A DNA stretch of 64,000 nt from Rotaria sp. Silwood1 (taxonomy: Eukaryota > Rotifera > Eurotatoria > Philodinida > Philodinidae). The notes under the pieces were generated by a model, which had not been told where the DNA came from, searched no databases, and worked only from the letters and a program-made list of their open reading frames with translations. The stretch lies in NCBI GenBank assembly GCA_905250075.1, contig CAJNOP010000400.1, positions 58,865-122,864 on the forward strand, in the 5' to 3' direction. Positions 57,901 to 64,000 of this stretch are shown here, piece after piece (positions within the stretch are counted from its first letter, which is position 1; each line of letters begins with the position of its first letter). A program made the translations under genes and the position numbers.

Positions 57901-60805
57901 AATGAACCAAAAAATATGACAGCAAGAAAATAAAAAAAATGATAACGACCAGCTGCTGACAGTACCTAGATTTAAAAAACAAACAATAATTATAATTTAT
58001 AGAATTTATTTTCATTTGTTTTTTTTTTGTAAATACTATTTGATAAAGATTTTCCCAATAATCTTGTGTCATCAAACGGAAACATGCAAGCATAGCCCAA
58101 CCATAATTGTCAAAACTGTACTAAGAAAAGTTAAAAATATCAAAAAACAAACATAAATAAAATCTACCTTGTATATCCAAAATCAGGACTACAAAAGAAC
58201 AATAATAAAATTTGATTAAATGATTAAAAAAAAAAACATTTTACCTGATGCCTCGATCTTTCCAACAAACATAACCATCAGGACATTTTGTACTTCCACT
58301 TGAATTACCACAAAGAACATAAAGATCATCTTGTTGATACCAATTAGCTGTAAAAATAAAAATTAAAAAAGAAAATTATAAAGATGAATTCAAACGTTAA
58401 TGATAATGATGTACTCTGATGATAAACAAAGATTTCTCACAAAATGTCTGTCCACACGTATAATGTTTACCATTGTAATATTTTGCATGATTTTCAACAA
58501 TCTTCTAATATAATGGGAACAATGTATTTTTTTTCGATTTTTCTCTTTAGGCAGAACAGCATAGATCTTATGTATGTTTAAACTCAATTAAATGAATAGA
58601 TTCAGAAGATACTACTTTCATAATTCTTTTTTTTTTATCAAGCTTTTGCATTGAATTTTGTACGTGATTTTGCTAGCCTTTGTCTTTATCATACAAGTTT
58701 TCAAAAGAATCACAACCGTAAATATTTGAATAAATGACCTTTATTATTAATCAATAAAATGGAATTTAACACAATTCTTTTGAAATTCTTGTATATATAT
58801 AGAATCATGTTGTATGTTCCTATTGAGTATGCACTAAGCCCGAACTTTTCGGCTACGGTCGTCCTCAGTCTCGTAAATACTACGCTCAGCCATTCATATA
58901 GTTTGGCAAATGGTAGATATGTACCGAACCCAGAATTCCTGATCTGCTGTTCCCGTCTCGATGCATGCCTACTTTTCCACATTCATGACTCTATAGAAGA
59001 GGCTGTTAGCTTTTTTTTTTGAAAAATAAACTATAGAAGTATTTCTTCGATATACAAAAGATAATCAATATTCGTTTGCGAATAGAAAAAATATGTTCAA
59101 AGTACCAAAGGAATTGTGCAAATTGGTATCTTACTAATTAACAATAATAGTCTTTTGTTTAAATATGTAAGCCTATAATACTTCTGAAGACTTGATTAGA
59201 GCTCGTTTCGAATTCATAATCAATTATAGTCTTGTATAATCAAAAGAAAAACTCACAAAATGATTCATAAAATCTTTGATAAAAGACTTAAAATCCAACA
59301 AAAAATCTATCGAAAATCAATTACGTACGGAAAGTCTCATCTGAAATTTTTCTTTTTTTTTTTTTTTCATTTCTATTCGAATTTGTTTTAGACAATTGAT
59401 GATAAAGATTATACTCATGAATGAAAATAATGGAAATTTTGCTTGTGAGTATCTATTTCACTTTTTCTACTATTGAATTTATAGAAAATCTTTTCTTGAC
59501 ATACATTCATTATTCAATGCTTTTAAATAGGATTCATATGACATATTAAATCCAATATTGGAAGATTTGGAATTATTGAGAAATGATTTATATGTTAGTA
59601 CACATTTTTGTCGAAGAATTCCCATGTAAAGTTGTAATCCTATCTATAATTAAAAGAATAATATATATAAATATATATGTCTCTTTTTTGCTTAATAAAT
59701 ATCAAACCAAAGCAAATATAGAAAGAATAAAACTTGATAAAACAGCTACATCTCGTAGAGCAATAAAAGATTGTATTAAAGCATTAACAATTATTTTTAA
59801 ACCTAAAATAATTAATTATCTATCAATACAAAAAGAAAAGACAAATAATTACCAGGTATAACAGCAACAGTTTTTAATGCTCGTAATACACGAAATGTTC
59901 GTAATACTGCAACTTTTCCCAGATTAATAAAAAATGTTATATATCTAAAAAGATAATCGAACAAAAAAGAAAATAAAAGATGTTTTTCATTTTATTTTGA
60001 ATACATACGCAAATGTAATTACAATAAAATCTAACCAATTCCATGGATCACGTAAAAATGTATATTTTTGTAGAATAAATCCTCGTGCAATACATTTTGT
60101 TAATGCTTCAAATGTATAAATTATTGTAAAAATATACCTATTTTATTTCAAATAGATAACAAAAAAAAACAATTATTATATTAATAAGAAAAAAAAACTA
60201 AACAATTATTATTTACTCAGTCACTTCTGGTGCATTTCTAAGTGTCATAAATATACAATTTGCTAAAATTGTAAGCATAACGACTGTACTAAAAAGTGTA
60301 TGTGTTAATATACGTATAGCTAAACGTCGAAAACAATTAAATGGAGAAAATATAAAACAAGCTCGTGTTGCACTAAATCGAAATATGGTATGACTCCGAT
60401 CAACAACAACAAATACCTATGATTGGAAAAAAGAAAAAGGCAATAATAAAAACTAAAATATGGTTTTTTTTTTTTCAAAAAAATCTACATTACATATTCG
60501 GTACGATAATATGAATCAATTTCTTCAATTGGTTTTCCAATAAGTTCAGGTGGAAATCTATGTTGTAAAACACGTGGTAATGTTTGTCCAACGGCCAATT
60601 CTTTGTTAGGTACTCGATTAGGTTCGATTGGTTCATCTTTTGATGATTTATTTAAATGAGGCTTCTCATTAATATCATCTTCATATATTGTTTGTTGTTG
60701 TAATCGTTCAGAAGCAATTTGTTCAGCTTCTTCTTGTCGATACTGTTTAATACGTTGAAGTGATTCTTGTGTAAATTCACGAAAAACAATCGATTTATAA
60801 TTCAT
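42413..60805 (-). CDS. Voltage-gated sodium channel alpha subunit, Nav1/para type (whole gene, 30 exons)
   Basis: Exons in coding order: 60494-60805, 60217-60416, 60009-60137, 59853-59944, 59708-59802, 59505-59643, 58248-58347, 58168-58188, 58037-58115, 57651-57965, 57370-57597, 56571-56661, 56118-56218, 53845-54159, 52691-52831, 52557-52636, 52367-52484, 50249-50473, 49825-50181, 49454-49750, 49120-49389, 47917-47970, 47721-47862, 47531-47640, 47302-47468, 44459-44562, 44291-44392, 43859-44229, 42916-42978, 42413-42853. Every junction is GT-AG and phase-consistent; the sum is 5259 nt (1752 residues). The protein has four six-span repeats with Arg/Lys-rich S4 segments. Its selectivity filter is D381, E822, K1239, A1534 (DEKA, sodium selective), and the III-IV linker carries MFM for fast inactivation. 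It conducts the action-potential sodium current at the plasma membrane. Donors after exons 5, 18, 23 and 27 are weak GTTT types. The exon 23/24 boundary is the least certain. Confidence 0.93.
43329..43625. mobile_element. MITE-like inverted repeat in the last long intron of the sodium channel
   Basis: Ends TACCCACGGAATAAAA on the left and, reversed, TACCCAGGGAATAAAA on the right. The inner arms (about 43395-43470 and 43530-43605) are also inverted copies, sharing TCTGATGATGAAACGGACAT and TTTCATCGATG. About 297 bp, no coding capacity. Target duplication not clear. Confidence 0.7.
43859..47468 (-). CDS. Sodium channel exons 25-28: domain IV
   Basis: Exon 25 holds S1 and the start of S2 ([20 protein letters not shown]). 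After a 2.7-kb intron, exon 26 completes S2-S3 ([34 protein letters not shown]). Exon 27 holds S4 ([18 protein letters not shown]). Exon 28 holds S5, a short turret, the pore ([12 protein letters not shown], selectivity Ala1534) and most of S6. Residue 1537 (codon 44003-44005) is Ser where the usual sequence is Asp (AGWDG). Confidence 0.92.
47531..49750 (-). CDS. Sodium channel exons 20-24: domain III and III-IV linker
   Basis: Exon 20 holds S2-S4 ([36 protein letters not shown]). Exon 21 holds S5 and the turret. The 54-bp exon 22 has the pore with selectivity Lys1239 ([18 protein letters not shown]). Exon 23 holds S6 ([20 protein letters not shown]). Exon 24 holds the inactivation linker ([20 protein letters not shown]) with MFM at about 1308-1310, the invertebrate form of IFM. 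Joining exon 23 to 24 in frame needs a weak GTTTTC donor at 47720 and the TTAG acceptor at 47641; a GTTAAG donor five bases earlier breaks the frame. Confidence 0.88.
48747..48935. mobile_element. MITE-like element with poly-G/C ends in the intron before exon 22
   Basis: The left end AAACCCCCCCTACAATAAAA plus GACCCC is mirrored at the right end by GGGGTCTTTTATTATGGGGG and a poly-G run to TTTA. Inside, GGTCTTCTAA-type units repeat (GATCTTCTATTATGG, GGGTCTTCTAAAACTGG, GGTCTTCTAATACGG). Strand-asymmetric G-runs could form G-quadruplex on the plus strand. About 190 bp, non-coding. Confidence 0.6.
49825..50473 (-). CDS. Sodium channel exons 18-19: domain II S6, II-III linker, domain III S1
   Basis: Exon 18 starts [18 protein letters not shown] and then enters a cytosolic linker with [14 protein letters not shown]. 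The II-III linker is short, about 140 residues. Exon 19 ends with [19 protein letters not shown] and the first span of domain III ([17 protein letters not shown]). The linker is Asn/Ser-rich and unconserved. Confidence 0.88.
51941..51988. repeat. Short GTGTGG palindrome, copy in sodium channel intron
   Basis: TGAGGGTGTGGATGTTAGTC on the left faces ACACCCACACCTTCCTCA on the right. A close relative in opposite orientation lies at 60991-61040. Confidence 0.55.
52367..54159 (-). CDS. Sodium channel exons 14-17: domain II
   Basis: Exon 14 holds S1-S4 ([45 protein letters not shown]). Exon 15 continues S4-S5 ([33 protein letters not shown]). Exon 16 is the turret. Exon 17 has the pore ([13 protein letters not shown], selectivity Glu822) and the start of S6. 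The 1-kb intron 52832-53844 holds only AT-rich sequence. Confidence 0.92.
55481..55550 (+). pseudogene. tRNA-like sequence (Ser/Leu-type, degenerate)
   Basis: GCCGGTATGGCTGAGTGGTT fits the start of a class II tRNA, with an A-box TGGCTGAGTGG. A TTTTCGAATTT further on looks like a decayed B-box (GGTTCGAATCC), followed by TAGGCACCA. The acceptor stem pairs only at GCC/GGC and the B-box has lost its G and C bases, so this is a tRNA pseudogene or the head of a tRNA-derived SINE inside the intron between exons 13 and 14. Confidence 0.5.
56118..56661 (-). CDS. Sodium channel exons 12-13: I-II linker and pre-S1 of domain II
   Basis: Exon 12 (56571-56661) encodes [10 protein letters not shown], then [10 protein letters not shown]. 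Exon 13 (56118-56218) encodes [20 protein letters not shown], then [12 protein letters not shown]. The spacing of Cys, Trp and Phe-Gln fits the segment before domain II S1 in para-type channels. Both have clear acceptor and donor sites, and their phases link exon 11 (phase 0) to exon 14 (phase 0). Sequence conservation is low, so these two calls rest mainly on splice phase. Confidence 0.65.
57370..60805 (-). CDS. Sodium channel exons 1-11: N-terminus, domain I, start of I-II linker
   Basis: The start is ATG 60803-60805 ([16 protein letters not shown]), matching the family N-terminus; an in-frame ATG at 60868 gives only an unconserved extension. Exon 1 ends ...[13 protein letters not shown]. 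Exon 2 holds [14 protein letters not shown] and S1; exon 3 holds S2-S3 ([14 protein letters not shown]). Exon 4 holds S4 ([18 protein letters not shown]), exon 5 S5 and exon 6 the start of the extracellular loop. Exons 7-9 hold the turret and pore ([29 protein letters not shown] with selectivity Asp381). Exon 10 has S6 and a highly charged Glu/Lys/Gln helix. Exon 11 is Asn/Ser-rich linker. Tyr382 after the filter Asp is the aromatic position typical of tetrodotoxin-sensitive channels. Confidence 0.9.
58168..58188 (-). CDS. Sodium channel exon 8, a 21-nt microexon
   Basis: Flanked by TTTTGTAG and GTAGAT, it encodes PDFGYT plus split codons. This joins the cysteine-rich turret to [10 protein letters not shown], exactly as in other sodium channels, where a Gly-Tyr-Thr-Ser-Phe-Asp run is continuous. 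The next exon uses the TACAG acceptor at 58116, not the TTAG five bases earlier, because only that keeps the frame. Confidence 0.85.
59329..59340 (-). CDS. Candidate optional 12-nt microexon of the sodium channel
   Basis: A 12-base stretch with a strong TTTCAG acceptor and GTACGT donor lies in the 1.16-kb intron between exons 6 and 7. Including it adds four codons without changing phase (phase 1 on both sides); skipping it also keeps the frame. It would add YETFP-type residues before NWYQQDD in the domain I extracellular loop. Not needed for an intact protein, so possibly alternative or chance. Confidence 0.35.
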
Positions 60806-63800
60806 TATGATGATTAACACATAGATCTGTTCATATACATATAGTTTTATTGAACAATAAGAAATCATACAAAATGAAAATCATAAGATAAAATAAAATA
60901 ATGTTTTTTGTTACTTTGATATAAATAATGTAAATAATTTTCTTTATGATTTCTTCAGAAAAGATTAATCAAAGACAAAAATAATAAATCAAGGTGTGGG
61001 GTGAGTATGCAAAAAGAAGACTAACATCCACACCCTGATGACTCAATAAATCGTTCTGTGAGTGTGTTTTTCTCTTTCTTTTCCTGTCAATTTGTTTATG
61101 AATGCATGAAACGATTAAGTTATACACAATTCGAATGAAAAGTAGATTTGCTATCTGTTGATAAAAAAAAAAAAAATAATTGTTCCAACAAGTGTTTACT
61201 AAAGACATATAGGAATTGATATTTTTTATCATTATTCTATACTACATGAAAAGTACGCATTCATTTTAAGAGTGTTTCTCTTTCTTGTTGTGACTTGTCA
61301 TTTATGAACGTACGATAAAAAAGAAGTTATATTGAATTTGAAAGAAGAAAAAAAATTCTCTATCTTCTAGTAAAAAGAAGTTTTCTTTCAGTAACGTCCT
61401 ATTCGAGAGAAATCTATATAGATATGTACATGAAGAAAATCAATTCATTTTAGAGAAACAATAAAGAGCAAAAGTAATTATTTCAAGTTATCATATTTAC
61501 TTGATTGTTTAAAAAGTATTATTTCAACATATCTGTCATGGAATACATTTTGAATAAAGAACAACATGTATCGATATGTTTATTTCATCCAAGCGGCTAA
61601 AAATATAAGATATGTTAATGCCTATGTGAAATTCAAGTACTTACAACTAAGATATATCTCATGTGCAAACCACACAATAGATAGATGCACCGTCTTGTAA
61701 GATGCTTGACATTTTTTTTGTTACAGTCCTTATGTAAAGAATAGATGAAAGCAAAACAATTTATGGCGATGTCTGAAATGTCATGCTATTGTTATATTAG
61801 TCTCATAATTCAATAAAATCAAATGCTATTAACTTAATTTTTGTCGTGCTATTTAGCTGCAATGTTGTTAAATCTAATATGTGAGACTTGGTTTTTCTAA
61901 GTTGCTTTTATAAAAATAAGATTTTAATTGAAAATCGATTAATTGAACCGAAAAAGTATTCTCATAATAGTTATTAACTAAAATGACATTATTCTTAGTC
62001 AAACTCGCTTATTCTTTATTTATTTCGCTTTATATAGAACGATAGAGTAAAATGACATGCACAACATTTCTTTCAACAGCAGTGCTTGAAAATGTACTGA
62101 AGAAGTCACAGTAATTTTCAATATGATCTTCAGCAAATTTTATTTCATTGATTCGAATTATGTTTTCAAAAAATAAAAATGATTTAGTAGTTATTAGTAT
62201 TTAGGGGATTATATTACTATTAGTCGACTGATTGGTAAATACTTATCAGATTCCATAGAAGAGACTTTAGGCTATCGAGTGATATCTTTTTTTTGTAAAA
62301 TTTTCACTCAAAGTTCTTATTTTTTTCCAAAGATATTTACGTACTCAATAGATAATATTTAGTGTTATCTCTGTGGAAAAAGTTCTTTTTTTTTTCCTAA
62401 TGTAAAATTACTGAATTATTCAGTCTGACTATATTTGATATGTTAATATATGATTGATAGCCTCTAAAATAATAATACAAATCTATTTCAATTCATATTA
62501 TATTATTTGAATACGATGATAATGTATGTTAAGTTGACATGTCAGATACAAGAATAAATATGCGAATTTTTTTGTTTTGATTTAAAACAAAAAACGACGT
62601 AATCAAAGATTATTTTGATCAACTACGCATCAGTGACAATTAATAAGACAATCAACAGAAAGATAACTGACGAAATAAATCATGATTGATTGTGATTTCT
62701 GGAATATTTTTCGATTTGTTCATCTGTACTTTCATATAAGAAAAATGACTGAACATCAACAACATTTATTTGACTAATATCTAAATCAAGTAATAACATT
62801 TCCTGTCAATTGTTATTGATTAATGACGTGATTTCAGCAACTAGTGAGCTAAAAAATTGAATTAATTTTGTTATAATCAAACTATAGTACTTCATTTTAT
62901 ACAAATTAACATTGAATGACGAATAATTATATTTCAAATTTGATTATTCTATAACGATTTCATAAAGACAATTATTTAGATCGAATAACATTGTTTTTGT
63001 TGGACAATCTTCAAATTGTCATAAATTGACTTTAATTGCGATTCATAAAAAATGTATATATTTAAGTAGATGATACTATGTAGTTGGATTAATTCAAAAT
63101 ATCAATTTCGAACTTAATGGGAGCCGACTATGATTGAAATGAGGTAAAACCAAGGAAGAAATAACTGATTTTCTGATTACTTTGATTGCCAACAGTCCTG
63201 TATATCTAATGACAATCGAATCGAGTTTTTGCTTACTATATCTCGAATGTCCATCTTTGGATTTGGTGCAGCTGCTACATATTGGTTAGGGTGTGGGTGT
63301 TCAATCTTCCATGTGTTCATATCCATTATTATGAAGACGAAATGTTCATTGTATCTATGCAAAGTTCATGAATGTCGCGTAATTATAAAACTTAGTTTTA
63401 AACTGTTTGCCCTCCATGTATTCGTCAGTGTTGTAAATATTCAAATATGTTCAGTTTGTTTTTATATATATATTCAAGATTTCCAAAAAGTGACTATATA
63501 AAAAACTTATTGAATGTTTCCATCGCACTTTCATAAAATGAGCCAAATATTCTTTCCTCATAATACAGAACAGTTTTAAATTTATATCTGGAAGTAAAAT
63601 GTTTATTGATACTGTTTTTATCTATTACTATTAATTACAATAGAAAAACATAATGTTTTTTTTTATCCAGAAGTAGTATCAGTCACCTGATGCTTTTGTA
63701 AATTGCATTGTAGAAAAGTTTTCAATATTTCTGCAAAACACTGAAGAAATGAGAGAGACAAGGATATTGTAATCGTATCATGAAAAATCTATTTAAAAAA

Positions 63801-64000
63801 CCGTCAAAATCTAGATAAATGAAAAGAATCGAAAATATTCAGAAACAAACGGCAGTTTTAGAAGAATCATTGCAAGATGCTACATGGGACATTGCGATGT
63901 CTTAGAAATTGCGAAATAATGGAGAAAAACTTGGAATCCTATCGAACACGGCTCATCTTGTAGAAATGATAAAACTTTCAGTTTCTATCTTGTTAGTAAG
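60806..64000. other. Upstream of the sodium channel; no gene recognised
   Basis: The sodium channel promoter should lie here. A possible splice acceptor (ATGAACAG) precedes the ATG by about 20 bases on the minus strand, compatible with an untranslated or spliced-leader exon. Frames at 60969-61232, 63177-63362 and 63229-63501 show no motif. A lone GGTTAGGGTGTGGGTGT at about 63287 belongs to the GTGTGG motif set. Confidence 0.5.
60991..61040. repeat. Short GTGTGG palindrome, copy upstream of the sodium channel
   Basis: AAGGTGTGGGGTGAGTATGC then AAAAAGAAGACTAACATCCA and CACCCT. Reversed, it shares GGTGTGGATGTTAGTCTTCT with the copy at 51941. Confidence 0.55.

Noticed and set aside
58116..58125. 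Upstream TTAG as the acceptor of sodium channel exon 9
   Set aside because: Using it shifts the frame; the TACAG acceptor gives the conserved TSFDNYGW junction.
58710..59022. Plus and minus frames in the exon 6-7 intron
   Set aside because: Looked for a missing domain I exon here; neither frame matches the channel, and exons 5-6 at 59505-59802 already supply S5.
59583..59861. 92-codon plus-strand frame
   Set aside because: Antisense to sodium channel exons 5 and 6, whose minus-strand translation matches domain I S5.

Overview
The window is eukaryotic, AT-rich nuclear DNA. It carries a multi-exon voltage-gated sodium channel gene, mostly short GT-AG introns (about 50-100 bp, some of 1-3 kb), single-exon F-box and glycosyltransferase genes, a fungal-type polysaccharide monooxygenase relic and small MITE-like repeats. 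The best fit is a bdelloid rotifer (Rotaria-like, low GC). That is an inference from gene content and architecture; no species marker is present.

Layout. 2.06-3.16 kb, minus: an intact single-exon F-box protein. 6.4-7.2 kb, plus: a broken retinol/steroid-type short-chain dehydrogenase. 8.1-9.8 kb, plus: an intact secreted purple acid phosphatase with an N-terminal EF-hand loop. 10.6-12.3 kb, minus: a decayed chimeric gene joining a fungal-style AA11-like LPMO domain, a Ser/Thr-rich linker and an animal-type D8C (uromodulin-like) domain. 13.5 kb: a small reverse-transcriptase relic. 15.4-37.8 kb, plus: three tandem paralogues of a GT61-like type II membrane glycosyltransferase, the middle one interrupted by a 100-N gap. 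Between them lie a partial VWA-like gene (20.3-20.9 kb), a hAT MITE with an 8-bp target duplication (23.4 kb), two long fold-back inverted repeats (25.0-25.6 and 26.6-27.2 kb) and duplicated flanks. 42.4-60.8 kb, minus: a complete Nav1/para-type sodium channel alpha subunit, rebuilt as 30 exons whose phases all match (5259 nt, 1752 residues). It has a D-E-K-A selectivity filter and an M-F-M inactivation motif. 60.8-64 kb: no gene seen.

The genes do not form a pathway. The phosphatase, LPMO relic and glycosyltransferases are secretory-pathway or extracellular functions, and the channel is neuronal or muscular. The most unusual items are the LPMO-D8C chimera with its brace histidine changed to arginine, the EF-hand/phosphatase fusion, the invariant splice acceptor exactly 13 nt before the ATG of all three glycosyltransferase copies (possibly a spliced-leader site), the 21-nt microexon and AGWSG pore of the sodium channel, and the long fold-back repeats.
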